A DNA stretch of 64,000 nt. It comes from Rhizomys pruinosus. Its lineage: Eukaryota > Chordata > Mammalia > Rodentia > Spalacidae. Positions 39,170 to 50,861 of this stretch are shown here, one piece after another. The stretch covers positions 994,849 through 1,058,848 of the forward strand of contig VZQC01007120.1 of assembly GCA_009823505.1 (NCBI GenBank). The letters are read 5' to 3'. Under the pieces are notes generated by a model. That model made no database searches. It was not told the DNA's origin and saw only the letters and a program-made list of their open reading frames with translations. Each line of letters starts with the position of its first letter. The stretch's first letter is position 1. Made by a program: the position numbers and the translations under genes.

Positions 39170-39902
39170 NNNNNNNNNNNNNNNNNNNNNNNNNNNNNNN
39201 NNNNNNNNNNNNNNNNNNNNNNNNNNNNNNNNNNNNNNNNNNNNNNNNNNNNNNNNNNNNNNNNNNNNNNNNNNNNNNNNNNNNNNNNNNNNNNNNNNNN
39301 NNNNNNNNNNNNNNNNNNNNNNNNNNNNNNNNNNNNNNNNNNNNNNNNNNNNNNNNNNNNNNNNNNNNNNNNNNNNNNNNNNNNNNNNNNNNNNNNNNNN
39401 NNNNNNNNNNNNNNNNNNNNNNNNNNNNNNNNNNNNNNNNNNNNNNNNNNNNNNNNNNNNNNNNNNNNNNNNNNNNNNNNNNNNNNNNNNNNNNNNNNNN
39501 NNNNNNNNNNNNNNNNNNNNNNNNNNNNNNNNNNNNNNNNNNNNNNNNNNNNNNNNNNNNNNNNNNNNNNNNNNNNNNNNNNNNNNNNNNNNNNNNNNNN
39601 NNNNNNNNNNNNNNNNNNNNNNNNNNNNNNNNNNNNNNNNNNNNNNNNNNNNNNNNNNNNNNNNNNNNNNNNNNNNNNNNNNNNNNNNNNNNNNNNNNNN
39701 NNNNNNNNNNNNNNNNNNNNNNNNNNNNNNNNNNNNNNNNNNNNNNNNNNNNNNNNNNNNNNNNNNNNNNNNNNNNNNNNNNNNNNNNNNNNNNNNNNNN
39801 NNNNNNNNNNNNNNNNNNNNNNNNNNNNNNNNNNNNNNNNNNNNNNNNNNNNNNNNNNNNNNNNNNNNNNNNNNNNNNNNNNNNNNNNNNNNNNNNNNNN
39901 NN
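39170..39902. other. Assembly gap (733 N)
   Basis: A continuous run of N. The two long 'open frames' that cross it are artefacts of translating N. Confidence 0.99.
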
Positions 39903-40546
39903 TGCACACTGGAATCGAATAACTGATTAAATGATTGGTGGATGGAGAGATTCACTGGGACACTGCAGATAAACAGAGAAGAAAGTAAAAATACCCACAC
40001 AGAAATGAGTTAGACTTAGAGACATCAGCATGAACTAAGGTTTTGCTTACTCTAGTTGAAGATGGCTACCCCGAGAAGTATTGTGGATAGAAGTATACAC
40101 ACATATATTTTCTTGTTACATCTTCTGCCCAGCACATAAACTCTCAGTCCTTGGACTACATCATAGGGACTTCATTTCCAAGAGTATAGTAAGAAAGTAC
40201 AGGGAAAAGAGAATAACTTTACAATACAGAAACGACACAAATTACCACAGCCAGGTGAACAAGGTCAAAAGTGAAAGTGATAAATTATGTTAATTGTATG
40301 TACACATGCAAATCATATGGGAAGAAAGAGTTGAAGGTGGTTTCCATGGAATAACACTTATGAATGCTGGAGAGAGTTAAAATGGGAATAAAGGAACCAT
40401 ATAGGAGAGGCATCCACACTGATGGACCTTGACTTGGGAACAGGGTGCAAGGGAACAATGCCAAAGAGAACCCTGAGGTCAACTGAAAGATTCCTGAGTT
40501 GATGGAGACTTGCTTATGATTCTGTGTTGGTGGTGAAGGAAATAAC
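39903..40546. other. Intergenic, nothing recognised
   Basis: AT-rich sequence with no supported feature. Confidence 0.4.
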
Positions 40547-40558
40547 AAGAGATGCTTG

Positions 40559-40748
40559 GGAGCTGGAGAGATGGCTAGGTGGTTAAAAGCACTGGCTGTT
40601 CTTGCAGAAGACCTGAGTTCAAATTCCACCACCCACACGGAGCTAACCACCATCTGTAACTCTAGTTACAACACCCTCTTCTGTCCTCCTTGGGCACTGC
40701 ATGACATGGGTGCACTTACACACATGCAAGCATAACACTCATATGCAA

Positions 40749-40787
<39 letters not shown>

Positions 40788-40800
40788 ATATTTTTTTTAA
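40559..40800 (+). repeat. B2/B3 SINE
   Basis: Head agctggagagatggctaggt, long (AAAT)n tail 40746-40790, target duplication aagagatgcttg at 40547-40558 and 40801-40812. Confidence 0.92.
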
Positions 40801-40902
40801 AAGAGATGCTTGTTTGGGAAGTCTGTAGGAGTCGAGATGTTAGACCCAACAATCAAATACCAGCCACTTGGATTTGGATATTTGGTTATGAAAAAATTTA
40901 TT

Positions 40903-41130
40903 TCAAGGCTAGATAAATAGCTCAGCAGTTAAGAGCACTGGTGGCTCTTGCAGAGGACTCAGGTTCAGTTCCCAGCACCCACATATCAGTTAACGACCAT
41001 ATGTAACTCCATTTCTGGGGGATCAAGCGCCCTCTTCTGGCCTCTATGGGCATTGCATGACATGGATGGAGTTATATACATGAAAGCAAAAACACTCATA
41101 CAGATAAAATAAAAATAAATAAAAAATGTT
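40903..41130 (+). repeat. B2/B3 SINE
   Basis: From aaggctagataaatagctca to a taaaaataaataaaaaat tail. Body contains cgccctcttctggcctct. Confidence 0.9.
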
Positions 41131-41700
41131 AAAGAAATACACATTTCAGAGCATTTACAAAAGCACATGCCTATTTTCAGGGATCTTGCTAGGGGAGATG
41201 CTGGACTCAGTCCACATTTGGACAGAGCCTTCCTTTACGGGTAGACATAGAGCATCCCACATGCATTTCTTTAATTAAAAAGCCATAATGGCTATAAACA
41301 TTGGGTTGCTCCAGGATTGCATGGGGTTTGGATTAAAGTGCAAAACCACAATAGAGAAAGACATACAGACATGAATTTAGAGCTGAAAAATGTGTCTGTG
41401 CGTGATTTAATACACATTCAGTTCTCAGCGCCACTGAGAGGCCTGGGAACAAGGACACATAGCCAGAAACAGACACAAATCCCGATCTCCAAATGTCGTT
41501 TCTCAAGAAGAGCCAGTGCTCCTTGGAGATGTGATTAACTCCAAACTAGGGGCAAGGAAGACAGGAGATGAAATTGAACCTTCTTGAGACTCCAGAAAAA
41601 TAAAAAAATCATTTGAAAAGAATGAGACACTTGACTGAACACAGAAGATGGTCCACAGGGGCAAAGCAGCAGCATTTGGTCGACAAGAGACACGATGGAC
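41131..41700. other. Sequence leading into the 30-bp array
   Basis: No repeat family recognised. The minus-strand frame 41503-41934 begins inside the array and continues here without similarity to any protein I know. Confidence 0.4.
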
Positions 41701-41948
41701 CAGCTCCGTGGACCTACGGAACGTGGGAGCCAGCTCCGTGGACCTGCGGAACGTGGGAGCCAGCTCCGTGGACCTACGGAATGTGGGAATCAGCTCCGTG
41801 GACCTACGGAACGTGGGAGCCAGCTCCGTGGACCTGCGGAACGTGGGAGCCAGCTCCGTGGACCTACGGAACGTGGGAATCAGCTCCGTGGACCTACGGA
41901 ACATAGCAATCAGCTCCGTGGACCTACGGAACACGGAGCCAGCTCCGT
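41701..41948. repeat. Minisatellite, 30-bp hairpin unit, about 8 copies
   Basis: Units start exactly every 30 bp from 41701: cagctccgtggacctacgga then acgtgggagc. Variation is a few transitions. Each unit contains the inverted repeat tccgtgg/cctacgga, able to fold as a 7-bp stem. A 30-bp period keeps the reading frame, so open frames arise on both strands; the minus one would give a FRRSTELAPT decapeptide repeat. Confidence 0.95.
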
Positions 41949-42520
41949 GCTCCTGCTATGCAAATACGTCACCAAATAAGCAAATGGGGATGAGCCTGGT
42001 TTTGCAGAAGAATTTTAATTACTGAATGAAGAGAAAAAAGAATAAAAGAAAGAAGAAAAACTTTCAAGGACATCTGCTGTCTCATTTCACTGTGCGATGG
42101 GTTTTCTTGACACTTGACACAGTTATGTATATATTCTTATCATTATTAAAACTAGTCCTGTGGTTGTGCCTACAATGTAGCATATTAACAAGTCAGTAAT
42201 CATCTCTATTACATGGCTTTTTCACAAATAATCTACTAATGACATTTTCTGAAATGTCTTACAATGATTTAATTTCAATTAATATCAATGTAGTAGAATA
42301 AATGGTTGAATAGTTTTCACAAAAATTTGAACAGATAATTTAAAGGTTATGCTTCAAAGATAAGTTTAAAAATAAATAAGATTCTATGTACCTGATATTT
42401 TTGTTAAAGATGAAATGACATTTACCAGTTCCATCCACTCAAGGACAAAATCAGGTCTTGCTAGACTAGGCTTCCTTTTCTGAAGCATGAGCAGACTTTC
42501 CTCTTTATAGACTGGACACT
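41949..42520. other. AT-rich flank of the array
   Basis: Contains ATGCAAAT (41958-41965) abutting a tacgtcac motif, and otherwise nothing recognised. Confidence 0.4.
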
Positions 42521-42524
42521 GGCT

Positions 42525-42665
42525 GAAGTCCCATTAGTGGCTCTCCGGGACTCGGGTGGGGTGTGGGGCATGGAAAGGGAAGTGATTCTAGATTCGATTG
42601 AGAAATGATGTATGACCTATGGAAAAAGTTTAATAACAATAAAAACAATTTATATAAAAAGGAGG
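42525..42665 (+). repeat. L1 3' UTR-like remnant
   Basis: A G-rich stretch (gggtggggtgtggggcatgg) is followed by an AT-rich tail with aataaaaac, as at L1 3' ends. No ORF2 sequence precedes it. Confidence 0.45.
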
Positions 42666-42719
42666 AAGAATGAGAAACAGGGAGATGGCCCTGGAACACA
42701 AGACTAGAACAAGAATTTG

Positions 42720-43480
42720 CAAAGAACTAGCTTTGGAGTTTGCAGAGCAATTCTACTGTTTCTTTACTTATGTTAATTTCTGTGTAATTATTTCCTACTT
42801 TTATCTTTATTAATTCTATCATTCCACATTCTTTGAGTTTATTTTCTCAGATGTATCCAGGGCTTTGATTTCAAAGATTTGTTCATTCATTTTTTTATCC
42901 TGTTTGTTTTCCCCTAATAAGTACAATTATGAGGACCATTTCTCCAAGTATGGTCATATCATTGATTTTAACAGGTTGTACTTTTCAAATTATTTTTTTT
43001 ATTTTCTCCTTAACCTGAGTGTTTCAAAGAAGTGGACTTACTTTCTAAGTTTCAAGGATATGGTTCAAAGAGCATAATTGATTTTGTTTTGTTTCTGCTA
43101 GGGTTTGTCGTCTCTAATTTTAATGCTGTGTTATCAGTTAACATTGTGCATGTAATCTCTTTTGTTTTAAACTTAACTTTTTATAATGTATCATCAATTT
43201 TTCCTGAATGTTTAATATACCCTTAAAAGAATATATGTTCTCTATTATCTATATCCTTATGTTGAATTTATCTCAAATCCTTATATTCAAACTCATTCTT
43301 AATGTATTGATTTATAAACATGTACATTAATGACCATTGTGATTGTAAGCTACCTGCTTAACCTCACATTTCCTATTTGCTTTGCTTTATATATTTGCAA
43401 GCTATGTTGTCAGGGTCATAAAGTTTTCTTTGATTAATATATATTTCTATCATTCTGAAAAAAGATGAAATGACAATAAT
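42720..43480 (-). repeat. Very old L1-like sequence, antisense
   Basis: The plus strand shows tctaattttaatgctgtgtt and agaatatatgttctctatta, which resemble the antisense of old mammalian L1. Heavily degraded; AT-rich throughout. Confidence 0.35.
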
Positions 43481-43703
43481 AATATTCCAAATAGAACAAA
43501 TTTGTCACTCTAATGTAAGATGTTAGCAGTAGAAGAAACCAGATGCGAGGTACATGTAAACACTAATATTCCTGCAAATCTCAATTATTCTGATTTTTAA
43601 TGTAATATAATTTATAATGTATCAAACTCACAAAATCTTAGGAATTAGTCCAAGAAAGAAGTATAAGACCTTTATTCTAAAACAAAATAATAATTCATTT
43701 CTA

Positions 43704-43996
43704 GGACTGGGGAGATAGTTCAGTCAGCAAGCTGCTTGCTATACAACATGAGGGACCGAGTTCTAATCCCCAACACCCACATAAGAAAGTGAGCACTGCA
43801 CCACATGCCTGTAACCCCAGCCCTGGTGAGGCACAGGCCTCACCACAGGACAATCCCTGGGTCTTGCTGAGCAGCTTGACTGGCTGAATCAGTAAGCTTA
43901 AGACTCAGTGAGAGGCTGTGTCTCAAAAAGTGATACAGAGCGGAACTGAGGAAAACTGCCAGCCTCTGGCCTCCACATGTCCAGCATGTACACACA

Positions 43997-44034
<38 letters not shown>
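43704..44034 (+). repeat. B3-type SINE with (CA)n tail
   Basis: Head actggggagatagttcagtc, centre atgcctgtaaccccagccct, and tail of (CA)n from about 43990 to 44034. Confidence 0.75.
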
Positions 44035-44035
<1 letters not shown>

Positions 44036-44094
44036 GTGTACACATACAAGTCATACACATAAACATACAGCACAAACACACAAAAAAGATGAAT

Positions 44095-45222
44095 ACATTT
44101 TGGATAGAAATTGATTTACAGAATCAATACTATCGAAATCATAGCAAGATTATAAAATAGAAATTATCTAGCTAACTTATCTAAAATTTGCATATAAATT
44201 AAAAGAGTATAGGCTCCTAAAACGATTTTGAAAGAGCAAAACAAAATTAAAGGACTTTCCCATCATCGTATTATGAAGTCACAGCCATCACAAGGATAGA
44301 GTGTTGAACTGCACCTGCTCAGTCGCACTGGGTAGATGTGCCAGAAACACACTATGATGTTTTTATACAAGAGCCTAGACAATTCAATAAGGAAAACGAT
44401 GTTGGCCCACTCTTAGGAAAAAAAATGAACCTCAATCTTTATACCATACACAAAAAAAATGGTAGGAAATAACTGAATTTGAAAACTATGAAACTTGTAG
44501 AACATGACAAAGGACAAAATATTCATGACCTTGAAGTCTTCAAAAATATAACACATTAAGAAGGCAATCCAGGGCTGGAGAGATGGCCTAGCGGTTGGGA
44601 GCGCCGACCGCTCTTGCAGAGGACCCAGGTTCGATCCCCAGCACCCACATGGCGGCCGAGAACCGTCTGAAACTCCAATTCCAGGAGGACTCCAGTTCCA
44701 GGGGAATCCGACACCCTCTTCTGACCTCCGCGGCATTGCACGACACGGGTGCACAAACTTGCATGCAGACAGTACATTCACACAAATACGGAAAAAAAAA
44801 AAAAAAAAAAAAGAAGGCAATCCAATAAAACATGGCAGGTTACAGCTGCAACATCACACAGCAAAGCAAATGACTATGACTAGGAAGCCTGATGTACAAT
44901 ACAACATACGGTATAATAGAAAGTGTTAGCCAGGCTGTGAAGCAATTGGAATGCTCCTGTATTGTTACTGGGCATGAAAAAGAAAACTGTCAATTTGGGA
45001 ACAACTTGGCTGCTTCTTAGAAAGTTAAATACACACACCCTGTGATTCAGCCGTTCTCCTGGGTATTATACTAAGAAATGCAAAAACATGTGTGTTCACA
45101 AAAAATTCAGAGCAGCCACAAGCTTGCAACAACCCCAGTGTCCACATGTGAATGGAACCACAGCTCACCTACACAATGGATAGATGTTTTCGTCCTCAAA
45201 GGAAGAAACCAGAGGAAACCAA
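44095..45222 (+). repeat. Old L1 ORF2/3' end, sense, split by a B2
   Basis: Segments aattcaataaggaaaacgat, tgaacctcaatctttatacc and, past the B2, ggctgtgaagcaattggaat and gggtattatactaagaaatg follow the order of the ancient L1 ORF2 C-terminus. A 28-bp minisatellite starts where the L1 text stops. Confidence 0.8.
44572..44810 (+). repeat. Young B2 SINE inside the L1
   Basis: Full B2 with poly(A). The target duplication aagaaggcaatcca lies at 44558-44571 and 44811-44824. Confidence 0.96.
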
Positions 45223-46125
45223 TCACACACAGATGATTCCACAACACACACAAAGCACAGATGATTCCACATCATGCACATAGCACAGATGATTCCACAT
45301 CATGCACATAGCACAGATGATTCCACAGCATACACATAGCACAGATGATTCCACAGCATGCACATAGCACAGATGATTCCACAGTATGCACATACCACAG
45401 ATGATTCCACAACATGCACATAGCACAGATGATTCCACAACATGCACAGAGCACAGATGATTCCACAGCATGCACAGAGCACAGATGATTCCACAGCATG
45501 CACATAGCACAGATGATTCCACAGCATGCACATAGCACAGATGATTCCACAGCATGCACATAGCACAGATGATTCCACATCATGCACATTGCACAGATGA
45601 TTCCACATCATGCACATTGCACAGATGATTCCACAGCATGCACATAGCACAGATGATTCCACAGCATGCACAGAGCACAGATGATTTCACAGCAAGCACA
45701 GAGCACAGATGATTCCACAACATGCACATAGCACAGCTGATTCCACAGCATGCACAGAGCACAGATGATTCCACAGCATGCACAGAGCACAGATGATTCC
45801 ACAGCATGTACATAGCACAGATGATTCCACAGCATGCACATAGCACAGATGATTCCACAGCATGCACAGAGCACAGATGATTCCACAGCATACACAGAGC
45901 ACAGATGATTCCACAGCATGCACAGAGCACAGATGATCCCACAACATGCACATAGCACAGCTGATTCCACATCATGCACATAACACAGATGATTCCACAA
46001 CATACACATAGCACAGCTGATTCCACAGCATGCACATAGCACAGATGATTCCACAGCATGCACAGAGCACAGATGATTCCACAGCATGCACATAGCACAG
46101 ATGATTCCACAGCATGCACATAGCA
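45223..46125. repeat. Minisatellite, 28-bp unit, about 32 copies
   Basis: The unit cacagatgattccacagcat then gcacatag repeats at exact 28-bp spacing. Variants alternate cacata/cacaga and cagcat/caacat/catcat. The 28-bp period rotates the frame, which explains several overlapping Cys/His-rich minus-strand frames; these are not genes. Confidence 0.97.
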
Positions 46126-46126
46126 N
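46126..46126. other. Single N at the end of the array
   Basis: One undetermined base lies between the last array unit and unique sequence, as at a contig join. Confidence 0.98.
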
Positions 46127-46463
46127 TGAAGACCCTTTCCTCTTTTAAAAATGGCAAAGAAGGAAAAAGGTAGAGGCAGCGGTGTTTCGAGGCCATCTGG
46201 CCCATCCTCTGGCCACATATTTCCATTGGAGGCATTTCCCACACTAACTTGTTTGGGCACAGATACTGTGATATTCAAGCAGAATGGCCAAGTTTGGGTT
46301 ACTACATACTCCAGAGGTGCTCAGACAGGAGCACGTGAGCTTTGACACCTCATATGTTTGGGGTCACATAACTGCTCAGTGTAGTACTATACAGTGCTAT
46401 ATAGCAGTACTGAAAGAGAAGGTGCCCTTCTTATTTCTTACCCATTGACATCGGGTTCACCAT

Positions 46464-46790
46464 CTTAGCTCAGGCTGCTGTAACAAAACTTCAGAGACTG
46501 GATGGCTTAAATAGAAAATGTCTTCGGAGGCTGGGAAGTCCAGGATCAACGTGCCAAGAGGGGAAGCTTTCTTCCTGGGATGCCACGGCCGTCTCTGGAT
46601 GGACATGGCCTCACAGGACAGGGAGAAGATTCTGACCTCTTCCTGACATTCTCACCCTCCTGACCTCACCTAAACCTAATTACCTCCCCTGGGTTCCACT
46701 TCCTACTACCATCACACTGTGAGTTGGGGAATCCCCATGTGAATACGGTGAGGACCGCCTTTCAGGCCATGGCACCTACTCACCCTTGCA
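46464..46790 (-). repeat. MLT1-type MaLR LTR, antisense
   Basis: The plus strand reads ttagctcaggctgctgtaac, ggaggctgggaagtccagga, ctgacctcacctaaacctaa and ccatcacactgtgagttggg in order, as expected of an antisense MLT1 LTR, a repeat shared by placental mammals. Confidence 0.8.
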
Positions 46791-47009
46791 TTTCACCAGA
46801 CCCTAAACAGTAGTAGCAAAAACAGGACTCTGAGCAGAGTGGATGGGCTTTTATGGCCCAGCAAGACCAGGAAAAGGGTCAGAGTCTGATCTAGCAGGTG
46901 TCCAGCAGAGGGCAGGGGTGTCTTGGGGGTGGGCACAGCAAGAAAAAGTAAAAGATTTCCTCTGGACCTTCCAGATGTCGTATTGTTTGTTCCATTATTT
47001 CTTCCAAGT

Positions 47010-47150
47010 CTTACACGATTCTGTGAGCTGGAATTAATCCACGCATCCCTGCAGAGGAGAAGGATCACACAGGTTACGTCACATACCTTCCAAGTTCAGG
47101 AGCTGGCCTCAGAGCCCAGCGCTGGCAGGCTCCAGAACAGTGTTCTTTCT
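47010..47150. repeat. Possible MIR remnant
   Basis: Weak resemblance to MIR (gaggagaaggatcacacagg ... cagagcccagcgctggcagg). A similar weak signal lies at 48190-48310. Confidence 0.35.
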
Positions 47151-47960
47151 ACTTATGTAAATCAGCAGGGTTGAATTTCTAGGAGAGCAGTGATGCTTCT
47201 CTGCTTTGTCAACTGACCTGTCCCAAGCATGTGGAATAGTTCTGTGCACACAGTGTTACAAGTATTTGTGACTAGAATTACAAATGATAATTTGATCCAA
47301 TTGATCAGATAAAAACGTTGAATGCATGGAAACATCAGATGGTCCCTGCTCCTTATGAGCTGGATCATCCATAGACATCTCAGACTAAAACCAATTGAAA
47401 TTAGATTGGTTCTGACTTGGTTTCAGGGTTGCTGGAGAATAACATAGCATGTGTTACTATTCACAAAAACAATGAATTGAGGAAAGATAAAATTTTCATG
47501 CTGGTTGGTGGAGTGGTTGCTGGCTGACAGGTGACAAGACATGCCACCTGCAGGCTCCTGCCTCCCTAGGCCACTCATGCAGACCTTCACCTGGTCTTCA
47601 GCACAGCTGCCCACTGGGACAGGAGAATGCCACGTGCACTCAGAGTAGCAAGCTTGCGCACCATCTGATTCAGACCACCTGGATGTCTTCCTTCATTTGC
47701 AAGCTGGCTTTACATTTTAGTATTCAGCTGTGCCTTGAAACCCACAGTTCAAGTGATGTGACTTTAAACAGTTTTAGTCAGTCCCAGTTCAAGCTCATTT
47801 CCAATTCAATTTAAATGACGCCAAACATCATTTACAGCCACCTCACATAGGCAGTTGCTTGGAGCAGTTTCATTGGAAATCCTCTCCAAGGCAATTTCAG
47901 TTAGAGACATTTTCAAAGCCCCACCCAAGGTCTATAGAACTGGTTGGATTCAGATTCATT
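47151..47960. other. Intergenic, nothing recognised
   Basis: Unique sequence without a supported feature. Confidence 0.45.
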
Positions 47961-47961
47961 C

Positions 47962-48034
47962 TCGTGTGTGTGTATGTGTGTGGTTGTGTGTCATGTATGT
48001 GTGTTGTGTGTGTCTGTGTTTTGTGTGTGTGTTT
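47962..48034. repeat. Imperfect (TG)n microsatellite
   Basis: TG repeats interrupted by TA, TT and TC. Confidence 0.9.
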
Positions 48035-48404
48035 AGAATAGAACGTATACCTCTCAACTTATGTACATTTGCTTTTAGTGCCCAAACAAATGGGTGCAAC
48101 ATTTAAGTCTGTAAGCTCCAATTCCCTGTTCTATAGACTGAGGCCAACATGACACTGTAAGAATCCCTATAGTCATTAAATAGAAAAATGCAGTTCCTGA
48201 GGCTGCCTATGACAGAGATGGGTGTGCAGACCCTGAAAGCCTGTGTGGCTTCCTCCAGTCACACAGCCAGTAGATGGCACCTTGAAACTAATACCCACAT
48301 TCCCAACTCTGTGTAGACTTATCATCTTGTGTGGCCACCTGCTGGGTACCTCTCAATTTTATACAGGTTATTTTTAGTTTATTGTGGTAACTCGTCTAAA
48401 AAAA

Positions 48405-48478
48405 GGAAGAAAGTCTTTGAAAGATGTTACACAGATTGATTGAAGTAATGAACACTTGAAAATACAGAATTGGCAATA
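48405..48478. repeat. Direct repeat, copy 1
   Basis: Starts ggaagaaagtctttgaaaga and extends about 75 bp; the second copy is at 49417-49490 in the same orientation. Confidence 0.85.
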
Positions 48479-49139
48479 ATTTTCAGTCCAAAACCCAATC
48501 TAGTGTTGAAAAGAAAGAACAATATAAAATTATATCTAAAGTGATTTTTAGCTATGTACTCTGAGGATATTGAGTTACTTTATTTACCTCTTGCATAATT
48601 TTGTTGGTCATAATATCTACCTGGAGCATAATTTACTACTTTATATATACATGGAATATCAACTTATCTTAATCAGAAAGTAAGCATCGTGTACTTCAGA
48701 ACATTTTTCATTTTTCCCTTCAGGAAAAAATATGTGATTTTCAAACATTCTAATAAATGGTTTCAAAACTTGATTCTGCATTAAGATGAATTTATGCTGT
48801 CAAGTATTTCAGTAAATATTTAGGCTTAGTCAAAATATTCCACTGGGCTCAAAGAAAATGCATGACAGTTAATAATGAAGATAATCTATTGTAGGCTATT
48901 CAGTTTTGTTATGTTCAACTACATTACATAATTCTCAAATGGAGTGTCGAATTGCTTAGAAGTTGAAAATACTGTCCAACCATCTTTTGGATAAATGCAC
49001 TTCCTGCTCCAGGATCCTACAAATGTTAAGGACTCTGTTGAGTGCCACTGAGCATTGAAAAGGATCACAACACTAACTATGATTAATTAATCTTTTGCCA
49101 GTAATTACTTCAAGTCAAGGTCAAGTCACTTAAAAACAC
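48479..49139. other. AT-rich intergenic sequence
   Basis: No feature recognised. Confidence 0.45.
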
Positions 49140-49345
49140 TTTTGTTTCTTGTATAATGTTATGTATATGAGGCTTGCCTGCATGTGTGTAAATAAACCCA
49201 TGTCATAAAAAGCCCACAGAGGCCAGAAAAAAAGTCTCAAATTTCCTGGAACTGGAATCAAAGATGCCATGTGGGTGCTGAGAATGGAATCTGGAGTCCT
49301 CTGCAAGAGCATTGTGAGTGCTCTGAACCATAGCCATCTCTGGTT
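49140..49345 (-). repeat. Old B2/B3 SINE, antisense
   Basis: Readable from ttgtataatgttatgtatat through gccatgtgggtgctgagaat to tagccatctctgg. Divergent. Confidence 0.8.
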
Positions 49346-49416
49346 GATCTTATTTAAACTCCAATCCTATTTAAACTCTTTGAATTTTGGATATCCTCAT
49401 CTGAAGAAAAACAATG

Positions 49417-49490
49417 GAAGAAAGTCTTTGAAAGATGTGACCCAGATTGATTGAAATAAGGCACACTCGAAAATACAGAAGCAGGGATAA
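49417..49490. repeat. Direct repeat, copy 2
   Basis: About 75 bp closely matching 48405-48478 with about ten differences. Confidence 0.85.
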
Positions 49491-49495
49491 CACAG

Positions 49496-50860
49496 TTAGC
49501 TAGTGAAGACATTTGGTAACCTTGTATTAGTGCTGTGATTACAGCCATGTGTGTGATAATGTGTTCTGCCCATTTTACCAGAGAGAAGAAACCAAGAACA
49601 GTTATCATGTCCAAGTCACATGGCTCGAGTAATGCCCTTCTGTCTGACGTCCAGGAGCAGCTCACAACTGTGCATGTATGCCACCTTCTCTGGCCTCTAG
49701 ACCAATTCTGATCATAGTCTAACTCAATATCTAGATGATAGATTCACTATTTGACTCATGCACTAAATGCGGCCTCCATCCTGATACAAATCTCCATCTG
49801 TGGGCCAGCAATGGAGTATACACACCAGGAATGTTTTCCAAATATGAAGTAAAAGATGTGTTACTCCCTTGGACTGGGCATGTGAGGCACACCATCAGGA
49901 TGTGATCTAACGGATAGCCTATTCAGGACATACTGAGGAGAGGCTGTCAGTCTCAGAATCAACGCGGTACAGGAAATACCCCCCACAGTGAGGTCCCGAG
50001 GAGGGGATGAACCATCAGAAACAAGACTTGCAGAAAGCAAATGCAATCATCTGCTGGAGCGTGGTAATCGGCTAAGCTTCCTCTAAAACTCTTCAGCATT
50101 TAGAAGAAGCAACCACTTGAAAAGGAGAGACTTTCCTTCTGTGGAAAAATGTTGTTATCTATCACTAGACGGGAATGGGAAGGACTTGTACTCATAAAAT
50201 ACATCCCCATGGTTTTAGCTGGCTGGCTGCCATTTGGAGCCCTGCAAAGCGGATCTGCTTTGATCGTGGGAAGTCCCCCACCCACCCTTTCCCTGCTGGC
50301 AGGAAGGAGATGATGTTTTCGGAGAAACAGTGTGCTGAGATTTTTCTTGATACATGAGGCTGAAATGTCTTATTGAATTTTACAACTCCATAAAACCTGA
50401 ATTAAAGAATGTGTACCACCTGCTAACTGCCTAATCCATCTTCTTAGAGAAGCACCACATTTTTCCTGGTTATTTCAAAACCTCTGTTTTGCCTGCAACC
50501 TAATTTGAAGGCAGTCATGGAAAATAATCCTTAAGCATTAGGCCTTTGGGTTCCGGGTCCGCCCCCAGAACCATCAGTGACTTTGGCACCTCAGCATCTA
50601 TCAAATGGAAGATCGTAGAAGAGTGCCATCCATCTCAGAAGAGCAGCCTTGGCCACACATTTCAATCCTGGTTATGAATGGCTTCCGTCATGTGGAAGCG
50701 GGAATTACCAGATCAGTCACTGCACGGGGGGGCACACATTAGTCCACTGAAATGCCTCTGTCATGAAGATGGGCTGAGTGTTATTAATGAGGACCCACAA
50801 AGTCTGTGTACTTTAACAAGCATATGCTAATTACCTACTAATTTCATTTGCTATCTATTC
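49496..50860. other. Intergenic, nothing recognised
   Basis: About 1.4 kb without a supported gene or repeat. Confidence 0.45.
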
Positions 50861-50861
50861 A

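Noticed and set aside
39031..40000. Two minus-strand open frames of about 290 codons
   Set aside because: Almost entirely translated N of the assembly gap.
41503..41934. Decapeptide-repeat protein on the minus strand
   Set aside because: Not reported as a gene because the frame is a consequence of the 30-bp period and I see no promoter, splice sites or homology; kept as a finding only.
45223..46278. Several long Cys/His/Trp-rich minus-strand frames, up to 232 codons
   Set aside because: They are the 28-bp minisatellite read in rotating frames; no start context, splice sites or conserved non-repeat part.
46793..47174. Possible small coding genes on either strand
   Set aside because: No similarity, next to an MLT1 LTR and a MIR-like remnant; frames are short and overlapping.
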